Below, piece by piece: positions 1-12,581 of a stretch of 64,000 nt of DNA. The stretch lies in the NCBI GenBank assembly GCA_023055425.1, contig JALGPY010000002.1, positions 142,411,927 to 142,475,926 on the forward strand. The letters run 5' to 3'. Position 1 is the first letter of the stretch. Every line of letters begins with the position of its first letter. This DNA is from Linanthus parryae. Taxonomy: Eukaryota > Streptophyta > Magnoliopsida > Ericales > Polemoniaceae. The notes under the pieces were generated by a model. That model was given only the letters and a program-made list of their open reading frames with translations. It was not told the origin of the DNA and searched no databases. The translations under genes were made by a program, and so were the position numbers.

Positions 1-2470
1 TAACAAAACGGTACTTAATATTTAACTATGGTTATATGTATGACTCCTTTTGCGATAATTCCCAAGTATAGTAATATTGTTCAAAGTAGTACCCGGATAA
101 GTACATAGTCGAATCCACAAGGAGAGGAAGATTAGATAATGACATACTATTACTAGAGTAAACGAGCAGAAAACGGCTAACTAAAGCAAGTAACACAAAA
201 TTCTCAATGGGATTTTAAGTTTGCCAAGATATCAAATCCACCAAAATTAGTTGATGGAACAAGTTGAGATTTGAGAATTCGCCAATCTAAATAACTAAGA
301 AAGAAGTGGAATACCATGTCGATAGGGGCTAGGGATCATCAGTTTCTCTAGTGACCAAAACTCTTATTATATTCAAGACCGATTCTCAAATAACATGTGT
401 CAATCCACAAGACAAGTATCTCAAAAAGTGATTGCTCATTGCAATCCAACTCGCGAAAAATGAAGTGCGTAAATCCAACGCATTAATTAAGCACTAAACA
501 TCATTCACATGAAATTTCCAAATTTTAATTTTTTCAAGCTTCAAACATATGTAAACACACATAGGTGTTTCCACATGAAAGATCAAGCAACAAGGGAGAT
601 TTGTAAATTCTCCTCGAATCACCTAACTTGTACTCAATTTTGGAAAGTTAGGATTGACAAGTTCCTCTCACTCAAGTGCAACTTCAAACCAAACACATCA
701 AGAATATTCTCACATCTACCTATTCAATGCATCAAATACTTCAACTCGAGAAATCCAATTATTGCACTAAGCACTCAAATAACTCAATTCAACCCATTCA
801 TCCTTAAAGTTCAACTTCAATCCATAGGAAGATTGGGGAACTAAATAGTCCCAAATCACCCAAGTAATTAAATTAGCTAAATATTATAGATTAGTTCAAG
901 AAATATATAGAAATGAACTTTCAATACTCAAAACTTGGACAAAATCACTTGATTTCACCAATTCATACCCCAATACATGATTCAAACAAACAAAATTAAG
1001 AATTAAACTACCCACTAGAATCAAAGCTACAAAAAACTAACTTTGGGACACTACGTTGGACCCTCTACTGTTGATGCTACACTCAAGAACACAGCAACAA
1101 CAGATTATGAACATCAAACCCAAGAAGCAGTAGAAATGTAACAAAAATAGCCCAAAAACATCTTGAACCCGTCCACCTCTCTACCCCACTTCCTCTTTCT
1201 CTTGTTCTTGGACCTGAATATGCTCAAGAGATAGCTCAGAAGCGGAAGAACAAGACAAAAATTGGATGAAATCGGAGAGAGAGAGAGAGAGGAAAGAGAG
1301 AACCCGTCTTTTATGTACTATCGAAGGTGTGTAGTGTCCCCCAAAAATTCTTCCTCCTTGGTTTATATAGACATCAGGGATGCGTTTCGTACCCTCAAAG
1401 GCTTCATCTCCACTGTTTAATTGATCTAATGCCCTCTAATTTGCCGACTCGAGTCGTCCTCAAGAACCTTAGGTATTTGTCAGATTTCTCTTCTGTTTTT
1501 TTTAGCCATATTGAGTGGTGCACTGGAGGTGTCTTGGGCTTGGGAACATTTTGGTCTTTATGTTAGTAGTTTTGGTGACCATTTGATCGGGTTTTGAGGG
1601 ATGGACAAACCTTCGACAAGCTTTCACGCATGATGTGCTTGTTCTGTGTCGGCAGGAAGAAGACAGCTCCGTGTAAGTGAGCTCTTGATGAGAGTTTTTC
1701 CATTTGGCCCTGGAATTTGCTGGGTTCTCTTGATTTCGTCCCCTGCACTAATTTAGATAATGAAATAAGTACCTCGCTTGATGATTAATTGTAAACACCT
1801 ACCCCTATGTCACTTTTCTCTTCAAATGAGTCCTTAAAAACTTTGTAAGAACATCAATTAATCCCCCCATTTGTTAGATTCTTAACTATTTGGCCTTTGA
1901 CCTTGACTTTTCTTGCAAATTAGCTTCTTGAATTTTCAAATTAAGCGCCTTTAATGCATTTTTCATGTCTCTTGCCCCTCCAAATTTCTTTTAATTCATC
2001 TCTTAAGCGCCCCAAAGCAAGCCTCTCACGCTCCAAAGTACAATTTCTCTATAATTGGGAATATGCGCGCAAGGGAAGAAGGAAATTTTTTGTAAACAAC
2101 CCTATAAGGTTCGGCCTCTACGTGACCGCCATTCCCGTGGTGCGCGGGCTCGCGCTGGCCACCTACCGGGTTGACCAAGTGGCCGGTTTCACCGGGCTGC
2201 TTGGTCCGACTAGTACGGGTTGGTCATGCGGGGGGTTCAGCCAATTAAATTGGCGTGACTCCGTGGACCATTTTGACCCTAGAAAATCCCAAAAATGAAC
2301 TAAATTGACCCAGCACGTTAAAATTAGATTTTAACTGTATTATGTGATTTATCTCATGGTGGTTGGATATGGCCTAGGTTGTGGATGTTTATTTTCTGGT
2401 TTAGTTTGTTTTGGTTTATTGTAATTAATGTAATTAATTATTTTACGGCCTGCGTGTTGTCTTCTTCCTC
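1..2470. other. Unassigned AT-rich flank, repeat-like
   Basis: No convincing gene is visible. The short open frames here lack family motifs and normal coding character. Around 90-130 the text reads like the 'cggataagtacatagtcgaatccacaaggagaggaag' class of plant repeat leader, which loosely resembles the segment near 14,570-14,610; that relation is a guess. Positions 2,100-2,240 are a GC-rich island in AT-rich surroundings, and 1,150-1,330 is pyrimidine- then purine-rich, as in a promoter or LTR U3/R region. I see no LTR edge, primer site or coding domain that would assign it to a family. Confidence 0.35.
1275..1292. repeat. (GA)n microsatellite
   Basis: About nine GA dinucleotides in a row, inside a longer purine-rich stretch that continues to about 1,302. 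Confidence 0.8.
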
Positions 2471-2599
2471 GCCTGTGAAGTCTCTATATTTAGTATAGAT
2501 ACTATCTAGTATTAGATAGATAGATTATAGCCAAGGCATGGAGAAAAATATCAAGACTAAATAAACCACAAGACGATGAAGACCAACAAGCTAGAAGGC

Positions 2600-3378
2600 G
2601 TGGACTAAAGATGGAGGCACATGGAGATGAGCTTGTCACCTTAGTTCTTATAGATATTCTCATTGGCTTTGGAATATCTTAGTCTTAGAGGCCATATCCA
2701 TACCAAGTTTATTAATTTATTTGTTTATTTATTTATTGTCCTATTGTTTATTTTGTTGTGTGGTTGATTCATGAAAAATGTAAAAAGATAATAATAAACA
2801 ACTTGGATTTTTATTTGGAAATTCCCAATCCAAATAAGTAGATCCGTTGATGGGATCAAAAAAACAATTAATAGTGACATCGAAATCCCTCAAACGATAT
2901 ATTACGTTTTACCTTCTCTTACTTAACACTTGTCATGATCAGGGTCTACTATATTCGGGCTTGCAGAAGCAAGGCGATTGAATTCATCATGGTGTGATGA
3001 GGCGGCACTAGCAACTAATGTGTGATTATTGAAGTAAGAGGTTGAACATAACTAGGTTATTTTAATAGGATTGAAAAATTAGAGGGAAGGCGATTAGGAT
3101 TATTCACCTAATTGTACCAAGAGTTGCATAGGATGAAATTTGAAATTGTTCCTACCTATATAATTGATCTTTGGGTGACTTGCAAATCAATCTCAAGGAG
3201 TAGGTGAAATAGGGATCTTGGCCCACTAGAAAGTATATGATATTTTTCCCATTAAAGGTTAGGAATTTTAATCGGAAAAAAATTAGTGGGAGCTATATTT
3301 AATACTCTAGCCATTTGTAAATGTAGTTAACTGTTCACAAATACTAAAATTACATATTTCTCATTCGGTAGAATTCCA
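2600..3378 (+). repeat. Copia A leader, shared with copia C
   Basis: This noncoding stretch sits directly upstream of the copia A gag start. Parts resemble 53,490-53,830, upstream of the related copia C gag: a shared 'gatattctcatt' followed by a 'ggaatat' block, a 'gaggccacat/gaggccatat' block, and a 'cttaacacttgtcatgatcagg / cttcacacttgtcaatacctcg' block in the same order. I infer an untranslated leader or LTR-proximal region of the same family. No sequence matching the copia A 3' LTR (11,178-12,581) occurs upstream, so the 5' LTR is missing or replaced. Confidence 0.45.
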
Positions 3379-4190
3379 ATGGCAAACAATCAACAAACTT
3401 TGACACCATCCATGCGTTTTGTCCTTGAGAAGGACAAGTTGTCTGGAACCAATTTCCTAGACTGGTACAAAAACTTGAGAATTATTCTGAAGGAAGAAAA
3501 GAAGCTGTACATCCTAAACACTCCTGTTCCAGAACCACCAGATGAGGATGATGTTCTAGATATCGTGAGGGCACATCATAAACTCATGGATGAAAATAGT
3601 CATGTGACTTGTCTCATCCTTTGCACCATGAACTTGGCGTACGATATGATCATACATTTATAACAGCTCTTTCATGAGCAGGCAAGGCATGAGCGGGATG
3701 AAGTATCCAAAGAAGTTTTCAAGTGCAGTCTGTCAAAGGGGAACCAAGTTAGGCCTCATGTGCTGCGAATGATCGGATACATGTAGAATCTCGAGAGATG
3801 AGGCTTTCCGTTCGCCCAATAGTTAGACACTAATCTCATATTGAAATCGTTGCCAGATAGTTGTAGTCAGTTCATCATGAACTATAACATGAATTAGATC
3901 AACAAAAATCTGCCGGACTTGCTCAATATGTTGCGGACTGCTGGACAGAGGATTACAAAAGGCAAAGGCAAAGCCGTAATGATGGTCAATAAGGGGAAGA
4001 GCAAGCGAGTTACTTCTACCTACAAAATAAAGAGAAAGCAAGTTGATAAATTCAATGAAACTACCTTAAAGCTTGTTGGTGGTTTCTCTAAGAGTGCTTG
4101 TCACTATTATAGTCACACAGTCCACTGAAAGACGAACTACCCAAAATATCAGGAAGATAAAAGGCTTGGAATAGTGATTTCACTACCACC
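3379..4190 (+). pseudogene. gag: Copia gag polyprotein, decayed (copia A)
   Basis: An ATG at 3,379 opens a 94-codon frame with the typical copia gag start (residues about 20-40: LSGTNFLDWYKNLRI, then LKEEKKLYIL). This is the capsid-like domain that would form the retrotransposon particle. The frame closes at 3,661 (TAA); gag text continues after it in broken frames, including a KGKAVMMVNKGKSK stretch (3,960-4,010) and a damaged zinc-knuckle remnant near 4,095-4,150 (CHYYSHTVH, then a stop, then a Pro-Lys-Tyr ending). From 3,877 onward the sequence belongs to the first unit of the tandem triplication, so this 3' part of gag recurs at about 5,931 and 7,975. Confidence 0.75.
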
Positions 4191-5930
4191 AATTCTTTTT
4201 GTTATAGATGCCAATTTTTCGATCTCTTCATCTTGGGTATTGGATATTGCATTTGGATCTCACATCTTTCGAATAGTGCTATATTTAAAGAAAAGTATAT
4301 GATTGGATAAAGCGGAGATATACTAGCGCGTAGGGAATGGAGCAAGATTTGCAGCATTAGCCTTAGGCATTTTTGAGTTATCTTTTCCTTCGGGACTTGT
4401 TCTGGAATTAGACAATTGCTATTATGTGCCTGCTATGAACAGAAAAATTATTTCTATGTATTTTTTGGACGAGAAATGTTTTCTTTTATTTCGTTAGATT
4501 TATTTGGATAGTATGCACTAATGTAGTGCGCTTTTGACTAATGGATTATATATCCTTGATCAAAATAATTCCGTGTATAACATAAATACCAAGAGGAATA
4601 AATCTAACGATTTAAATGCTACATATCTATAGCACTGTCGTTTAGGCCATATAAACGAGAAACACATTTCTAAACTCCATACGAATGGATTTATAGACTC
4701 ATTAGATGATTAATCATATGAGACATGCGAATCTTGTTTATTTGGAAAAATGACAAAGTCCCCTTTCAATAATAAAGGTGAGAGGACTAGTGAGTTTTTG
4801 GCACTCATACACAATGATGTGTGTGGACCATTTCCCACGCCTGGCAGAGGTGGTTATCTTTATTTAATTACATTTACAAATGACTTTAGTGGATTTTTAT
4901 ACGTTACGAAGGCCAAATCCGAAATATTTTAAAAGTTAAAACAATTCAAGAATGAAGTTGAGAAGGAAATTGGAAAAAGTATTAATGCTCTACGATCATA
5001 TCGTGGAGCAGTATACTTGGGCCAAGAGTTTGACGACTATCAGAACAAGTGTGGGATCTTGTCCCAACTCAATCCACCCAAAATGCCACACTGGAAAGGC
5101 ATGTCCAAGAGGAGGAATTTCACCATGTTTGACATGTTGCGGTCTATGATGTGTTTAACAGATCTTCCGATATCATTTTGGGGACATACTCTAATGACAG
5201 TTGCTTTTACCATGAACCGTGTTCCATCCAAATCAGTCATGAAGACGACATATGAGACATGGACTGGGAGGCGTCCCATAGTGTCGTTTTTGAAGATTAG
5301 GGGTTGCGACGTCTATGTATAGCGTTTACAAATACACAAGCTCGGACCCAAGTTGGATAAGTGTAATTTTGTGGGGGTATCTTGAGGAAATGAAAGGATA
5401 TTATTTCTACAATCCAACCGAGAACAAAGTGTTTTTTACTCTAACCAGTGTGTTTCTATAAAGAGATTTCGTCTCTAAAGAAGCCTGTGGGAGGGAACTT
5501 GAAGAAGTTCAAGAACCACAAGACACTGATCCTACAATTGAACATCAGCATGAACTACAAGATGTTGTTGAGCAATCTGCCTAAGTAACGCAAGAAATTC
5601 GTATGTCGAGTAGGGTACGTCCCGAGCCAAAGAGGTATGGACTTCTCGTGACTGAGCCTAGTGACGTACTACTCATGGATGATGAGCTTAGTACCTATGG
5701 AGATGCCATGAAATGGCAAGAATCTAGGAAGTGGCTTGAAGATATGAGATCCAAAATGGAATCCATGTACACCAAGAAAGTATGATCTTTGGTGGAACCA
5801 CCCGAAGGAGCTCAGCCCATAGGGTGCAAGTGGGTCTACAAGAAGAAGACTGACATGGATGACAATGTAGTTTCCTACAAGGGCCGGTTGGTTGAAAATA
5901 TATTCAGACAGGTTCATGGGATTGACAATG
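3877..5930 (+). repeat. Triplication unit 1: gag end-integrase-RT start
   Basis: The first of three head-to-tail copies of a copia segment, 2,054 bp long. It holds the 3' part of gag, a protease remnant, the pre-integrase block, integrase pieces (4,750-4,932, with HNDVCGPFPTPG around the first catalytic Asp; 5,017-5,322), a linker (5,603-5,785, MSSRVRPEPKRYGL) and the start of RT (5,789 on, GCKWVYKKKTDMDDNV). The unit ends in RT at an ATGAAC, where gag text resumes. It is nearly identical to unit 2 across about 5,190-5,560, including the TAG at 5,320. Confidence 0.85.
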
Positions 5931-7974
5931 ATGAACTAAAACATGAATTATATCAACAAAAATCTGCCAGACTTGCTCAATATGTTGAGGACCGCTTGAC
6001 ACAGGATTAACAATGGCAAAGGCAAAGTCGTGATGATGGTCAATAAGGGGAAGAGCAAGCGACTTACTTCTACCTACAATATAAAGAGAAAGCAAGTTGA
6101 ATAATCCAGGGAAACTACCTTAAAGCTTGCTGGTGGCGTCTCTAAGGGCGCTTATAACTATTATAGTCAGATAGTCAACTGAAACAGGAACTGCCCAAAA
6201 TATCTGGAAGATAAAATGCTTGGAATAGTGATTCCACCACCACCAGGTATTTTTGGTATAGATGCCAATTTTTCTATTGCTTCCTCTTGGATATTTGATT
6301 TGATCTCACATTTTTCGAAATGTGCTGATTTAAAGAGAATTAGATGATTGGATAAAGGGGAGATATACTTGCGCGTAGGGAATGGAGCAAGATTTGCTGC
6401 ATTAGCCTTAGGCGTTTGAGTTTCTTATCCTTCGGGACTTATTTTAGATTTGCTATTATGTGCCTGCTATGAGCAGAAACATTATTTTTATTTATTGTTG
6501 GACGAGAAAGGTTTTTCTATAAAAATAAAAGGTAAGTGTTGCTTGATTTGTTTTGATAGTATGCAAGAATGTAGTGCTTTTTGTCTAATGGATTATATAT
6601 CCTTGATCTAAATAATCTCGTCTATAACATAAATACCAAGAGGAATAAAACTAATGATAAAATGCTACTTATCTATAGCAATGTCGTTTAGGCCATATAA
6701 ACGAAAAACACATTTCTAAACTCCATATTGATGGATTTATAGACTCATTAGATTATTAATCATATGTGACATGTGAATCTTGTTTATTAGGAAAAATGAC
6801 GAAGTCCCCTTTCAATAATAAAGGTGAGAGGACTAGTGAGTTTTTGGCACTCATATATAATGATGTGTGTGGACCATTTCCTACACCTGGAAGAGGTGGT
6901 TATCTTTATTTAATTACATTTACAAATGACTTTAGTGGATTTTTATACCTTACGAAGGCCAAATCCAAACTCTTTTCAAATTTAAACAATTCAATAATGA
7001 AGTTGAGAAGTAAATTGGAAAAAGTTTTAAGGATCTAGTTCAGATCGTGGAGGAGTATACTTGGGCCAAGAGTTTGACAACTATCAGAACCAGTGTGGGA
7101 TCTTATCCCAACTCAATCCACCCCGAATGCCACAATGGAATGGCATGTCCAAGAGTAGGAATTGCACCATGTTGGACATGGTGCGGTCTATGATGTGTCA
7201 AACAGATCTTCCGATATAATTTTGCGGACATACTCTAATGACAGTTGCTTTTACCATGAACCGTGTTCCATCCAAATCAGTCATGAAGACGACATATGAG
7301 ACATGGACTGGGAGGCGTCCCATAGTGTCGTTTTTGAAGATTAGGGGTTGCGACGTCTATGTATAGCGTTTACAAATACACAAGCTCGGACCCAAGTTGG
7401 ATAAGTGTAATTTTGTGGGGGTATCTTGAGGAAATGAAAGGATATTATTTCTACAATCCAACCGAGAACAAAGTGTTTTTTACTCTAACCAGTGTGTTTC
7501 TATAAAGAGATTTCGTCTCTAAAGAAGCCTGTGGGAGGGAACTTGAAGAAGTTCAAGAACCAGAAGACACTGATCCTACAATGGAACATCAGCATGAACT
7601 ACAAGATGTTGTTGAGCAATCTGCCCAAGTAATGCAAGAAATTCGTACGTCGAGTAGGGTACGTCCCGATCCAGAGAGGTATGGACTTCTCGTGACTGAG
7701 CCTAGTGACGTACTACTCATGGATGACGAGCTTAGTACCTATGGAGATGCCATGAAAAGGCCAGACTCTAGGAAGTGGCTTGAAGATAAGAGATCCAAAA
7801 TGAAATCCATGTACACCAACAAAGTATGATCTTTGGTGGAACCACCCGAAGGAGCTCAGCCCATAGGGTGCAAGTGGGTTTACAAGAAGAAGACTGACAT
7901 GGATGACAATGTAGTTGCCTACAAGGGCCGATTGGTTGAAAATATATTAAGACGGGTTCATGGGATTGACTATG
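5931..7974 (+). repeat. Triplication unit 2: gag end-integrase-RT start
   Basis: The second copy, 2,044 bp. It begins with the same gag text as 3,877 and ends in RT at the same ATGAAC. Integrase pieces are at 6,766-7,038 (CESCLLGKMTKSPF, then YNDVCGPFPTPG) and about 7,040-7,360. This copy best preserves the second integrase Asp block (SDRGGVYLGQEF, near 7,040-7,075). The linker frame is at 7,581-7,829 and the RT start at 7,833-8,048. The integrase third catalytic residue is Lys, as in the other copies. Confidence 0.85.
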
Positions 7975-9830
7975 ATGAACTAAAACATGAATTAGATCAA
8001 CAAAAATCTGCCAGACTTTCTCAATATGTTGAGGACCGCTGGACATAGGATTAACAATGGCAAAGGTAAAACCGTGATGATGGTCAATAAGGGGAAGAGC
8101 AAGCAACTTACTTCTACCTACAAAATAAAGAGAAAGAAAGTTGAAAAATCCAAGGAAATTACCTTAAAGCTTCTGGTGGCGTCTCTAAGGGCGCTTGTCA
8201 CTATTATAGTCAGACAGTCAACTGAAACAGGAACTGCCCAAATTATCTGGAAGATAAAAGGCTTGGAATAGTTATTTAACCACCACCAGGTATTTTTGGT
8301 ATAGATTCCAATTTGTCTATCTCTTCATCTTGAGTATTGGACTTGGATCTCACATCTTTCGAAATGTGCTGATTTAAAGAGAATTAGATGATTGGATAAA
8401 GGGGAGATATACTTGCGCGTAAGGAATGTAGCAAGATTTTCTGCATAAGCCTTAGGCGTTTAAGTTTCTTTTCCTTCAGGACTTGTTTTAGAATTGCTAT
8501 TATGTGTCTGCTATGAGCAGAAACATTATTTCGTTCGACAAGAAAGGTTTTTCTATAGAAATAAAAGATAAGTGTTGCTTTATTTATTTTGATAGTATGC
8601 ACTAATGTAGTGCTCTTTTGTCTAATGGATTAAATATCCTTGATCTAAATAATTCCGTCTATAACATAAATACCAAGAGAAATAAAACTAACGATTTAAA
8701 TGCTACTTATCTATAGCACTGTCGTTTAGGACATATAAACGAGAAACACATTTCTAAACTTCATAAGGATGAATTTATAGGCTCATTTAATTATTAATCA
8801 TATGAGACATGTGAATCCTGTTTATTAGGAAAAATGACAAAGTCCCCTTTCAGTAATAAAGGTGAGAGGACTAGTGAGTTTTTGGCACTCACACATAATG
8901 ATGTGTGTGGACAATTTCCCACGCCTGGCAGAGGTGGTGCGGTCTTACACAGTGTGGGATCTTGTCCCAACTCACTCCACCCCGAATGCCACAATGGAAT
9001 GGCATGTATAAGAGGATGAATTGCACCATGTTGGACATGGTGCGGTCTATGATGTGTCAAACAGATCTTCCGATATCATTCTGGGGACATACTCCAATGA
9101 CAGCTGCTTTTACCATGAACCGTGTTCCATCCAAATCAGTCATGAAGACACCATATGAGACATGGACGTGGAGGTGTCCCATAGTGTCGTTTATGAAGAT
9201 TTGGGGTTGCGAAGTCAATGTATAGCGTTTACAAACAGACAAACTCGAACCCAAGTTGAATAAGTGTAATTTTGTGGCGGTATCCTGAGGAAACGAAAGG
9301 ATATTATTTCTACAATTCAATCGAGAACAAAGTGTTTTTTGATCGAACCAGTGTGTTTCATTAAAGGGAGTTCTTCTCTAAAGAAGACAGTGGGATGGAA
9401 CTTGAAGAAGTTCAAGAACCACAAGACACTGATCCTACAGTGGAACAGCATGAACTACAAGATGTTGTGGAGCAATCTGGTCAAGTAACGCAAGAACTTC
9501 GTATGTCGAGTAGGGTACGTCCCGAACCAGAGAGGTATGGACTTCTCATGACTAAGCCCAGTGACTTACTACTCATGGATGATGAGCCTAGTACCTATGG
9601 AGAGGCCATGAAAAGGCCAGACTGTAGGAAGTGGCTTGAAGATATGATATCCAAAATGGAATCCATGTACACCAACAAAGTATGATCTTTGGTAGAACCA
9701 CCTGAAGGAGCTTGGCCCATAGGGTGCAAGTGGGTCTACAAGAAGAAGACTGTCATGGATGACAATGTAGTTTCCATCAAGGTTCGATTGGTTGAAAATA
9801 TATTCAGACAGGCTCATGGTATTGACTATG
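7975..9830 (+). repeat. Triplication unit 3, with integrase deletion
   Basis: The third copy, shorter (1,856 bp) because of a deletion at about 8,935-8,950: GGCAGAGGTGGT jumps to CAGTGTGGGATC, removing the middle of the integrase core including the second Asp block. The rest follows units 1 and 2 (gag end, pre-integrase, integrase C-terminal part at 8,905-9,225, linker at 9,395-9,685). It is more diverged from units 1 and 2 than they are from each other. Its RT continues past the unit end into the single-copy remainder of RT, so this is the right-hand parental boundary. Confidence 0.85.
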
Positions 9831-11140
9831 ATGAAACTTTTTCCCTAGTCGCGATGACCTAATCCATTCGCATCTTACTTCCTATTGCAGCTTATCACGA
9901 CTAAAAGATTTGACCGATGGATGTCAGAAAAGCGTTTCTCTATGGAAACCTCCTTGAGTATGTGTACATGATACAAATATAGGGTTTTGAGGATCAAGAG
10001 CATGCAAACAACATCTGCAAGTTGCAGCGACCCACTTATGGATTGAAGCAAGCTTCTAGGAGTTGGAATCGACATTTTCATGACGCGGTCAAAGAGTTTG
10101 GCTTAATCAAGAATGAAGGTGAGACTTGTGTTTATAAGAAGGGTAGTGGCAGTTCTGTTGTGTTTCTGGTCTTTTATGTCGATGACATACTACTCATTGA
10201 AAATGACATTACTACCTTGCAATCTGTTAAAGATTGGCAAGGGTAGTATTTCCCAATGAAGGACTTAGAAGATGGAGCCTACATACTTGGTATCAAGTTC
10301 TATAGGGATAGATCAAAGAAGCTGCTCGGCCTAACTCAAAGTACATATATAGAAAAGGTGTTGTAACGGTTCAACATGCATTAGTCAAAGAAAGGATTCT
10401 TACCCATGTTGCATGGAGTTACATTTACGAAGGCTGACTCTCCTACCAATCAGATTGAGAAGAACCACATGAGTAAGATCCCATACGTGTCAGCTATTGG
10501 ATCTCTCATGTACGACATGTTGTATATAAGACTAGATGGTCATACGCGTTGAGTATGGCAAGTAGATACAAGTCTAATCCCGATGAGAGTCAGTGGATTG
10601 TTGTCAAGAGTATCCTTAAGTACTTGAGAAGAACTAAGTATGCATTCTTGATATTTGGAGGGGAGGAAGAACACAGTGTAATAGGTTACACTGACGCGAG
10701 CTTCCCAACCAATAAGGACGACTATAGATCGCAGTTCGGTTATGTGTTTTTCCTGAATGGAGGAGCATTAAGCTGGAAGAGTTCCAAGCTAAAGACAGTT
10801 GCTGATTCTAAAACTGAAGCTTAGTACATTGATGCGTCAGGCACAACAAAAGAGGTTGTTTATATTAAGAAATTCTTCACTGATCTTGATGTGGTTCCTA
10901 GCATATTGGATCCCATTAAGATGTATTTTGACAGCATTAGGGCGATAGCACAAGCCAAGGAACCCAAGTCACACCAGAAATAGAAGCACGTACTTAGGAG
11001 ATTCCATCTCATTGGAGAGATCATCGGCAGAGGATATGTGAAGATATGCAAGATTACAACATAAAATAATCTTTCTCATCCACTCACAAAGTCACTTGTT
11101 CAACAAAAGCATGAAGGTCCCACTAGATCTAAAGGCATAT
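9831..11140 (+). pseudogene. pol: Copia reverse transcriptase-RNase H, decayed (copia A)
   Basis: This would copy element RNA into DNA and remove the RNA strand. RT motifs are clear: MDVRKAFLYGNL (9,916 on), YGLKQASRSWNRHF (10,037 on) and the catalytic LVFYVDDILLIEND (10,169 on). RNase H follows with GYTDASFPTNKDD (10,685 on) and WKSSKLKTVADSKTEA, where the expected Glu codon after TEA has become a stop (TAG at 10,822). Several other stops interrupt the frame (for example at 10,244). RNase H tail text runs to about 11,140, just before the polypurine-like stretch. Confidence 0.8.
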
Positions 11141-11177
11141 GAGATGCACCAGATTGGCTCTAGTGCAAGTGGGAGAC

Positions 11178-12581
11178 TATTGAAGTAGATTCCCTAGTGG
11201 CAATCTATATTAAGTAAAAATATTTTTTTTGGCTAGAATACTCATTTATTATTTATGGAGATATTTAATATAATGAAGTCCATAGATTGCAATTGTTGTT
11301 TATCTTAAATATCCCTAGTCCATTATATTGATTAATAGGACGATCACTATAGACTAGTATGTGGGTAGAATGATAAGGAGATATCACGTCTAACACATGG
11401 GTATGCATTAGGAGTAATGGCATACTGGATTGACCTACAACGAGAAGGCTACATTAGATTATGTCAATTTCACAAGTGCTTCTCGTAGTGACAATGGTGT
11501 TTGTAATCCTTAGACTTGAAGTCACTAGATACTCTAGTTGCGAAATATCATATTTTGATATTATCAAACATTGAACCGCAACTTCGTAACTACAAAGATA
11601 GTAATCGGACATTATAGGAAGAAAGCTCAGAGATGGTAGTGATGAAGAGAGGACATGTCCCTCCTACATAATGGGAGTATATATCCGAAATCACTCAAGG
11701 GGTTGTGCTTATAGAATGTCTAGCCTGACATAGATAAATCAATATGGGATATTGATGTTATCTGTATAGATTAGCATATTCCCAGGGTCGAGAAAATTTG
11801 GATTGAATATACGAGTGTGAGAATTATGTCTTGTGTCCAATTTGGATTAAGAGAGAAAGGGATAATACAACACGGTAACATTTGGCACAAGGTTTGTTGA
11901 CTGACTAATTTTGTTAGTTGGGTGGAATAGATGTGCTGCTAGACACTGCTCTATGTTTGTAATTGTTACTATCAACTCAGTAGATACCTATGAGGTCACA
12001 TACCTTATGGATTAAAATGGATTTGGATATTAATTATTTGGACTAATTATTCAATAGGATCAAAATGCAACCACAACCAAAGTTAGTAGGTCTAATTTTC
12101 AAGGTGGACTAATCCTTCTATGGACAAGATAAGTATTGGGGCAAATATGTAGTAAGTAATAAGTTATGAACTATATAAAGGCAGTCCTAGCTTATATTGT
12201 ACACACAAGAGTCATTATTCAGTGAAATAACATAGCAACGAGAAAGTGACCAAGTAGAGGGGGAAGCCCCTACACATCCACCCCTCTGTCGTCGACCATA
12301 AGGTAGCCCGACCTCGGTTGCTCCGTTTTGCGTGATCTTTCTGACTCTTTTTTCCCATTTCTAGCACTAAGACGTGAGGAGGACACACCATATTTGAATC
12401 CTAGGTATGGATACTTGTAGAGATGTGGACATCATTCTGCGTTGTGATCACTCAAACAAACAAGGTACACAATCGTTTATCTCTTATCTCGTTATGAATG
12501 CTTCCCTGCGATCTGTGGAGTCCTTTGACCAGGAATTTATTTATTGTTATTCCTTTGTGTTACCTGCATCAAACCCCTACA
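11178..12581 (+). repeat. 3' LTR of copia A
   Basis: It begins right after GTGCAAGTGGGAGAC with TATTGAAGTAGAT (ancestral TGTTGGAATAGAT in copia B) and ends near CATCAAACCCCTACA. The whole stretch is colinear with 44,350-45,744. Shared blocks include GGCTAGAATACTCATT / AGCTAGAATAATCATT, GTATGTGGGTAGA, GATTGACC(T/C)ACAACGAGAAGG and the TATA region. Length is about 1.4 kb. The mutated first dinucleotide (TA for TG) would by itself block integrase recognition. Confidence 0.75.
12172..12180 (+). promoter_or_regulatory. LTR TATA box (copia A)
   Basis: TATATAAAG is followed by a conserved TCCTAGCTTAT. The same arrangement occurs in the copia B LTR at 45,304. It is the probable core promoter at the U3/R boundary. 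Confidence 0.55.

Larger units (their letters stand above)
3379..12581 (+). mobile_element. Ty1/copia retrotransposon A, decayed, with internal triplication
   Basis: Gag, integrase, reverse transcriptase and RNase H follow in the copia order (integrase before RT), then a polypurine-like GTGCAAGTGGGAGA and a 3' LTR. All domains carry stop codons or frameshifts, so the element is not autonomous. Its centre is repeated three times head to tail (3,877-9,830). Two relatives lie in the same window: copia B (44,106-45,744, 3' end) and copia C (53,440-56,612, 5' half). Confidence 0.85.

Noticed and set aside
509..844. 111-codon open frame in the left flank
   Set aside because: It has Asn/Phe/Ile/Thr-rich composition of AT-rich DNA, no domain and no conservation cue.
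3877..9830. Three nested copia insertions
   Set aside because: There are no LTRs, primer sites or target duplications between the copies; boundaries are at the same microhomology each time.
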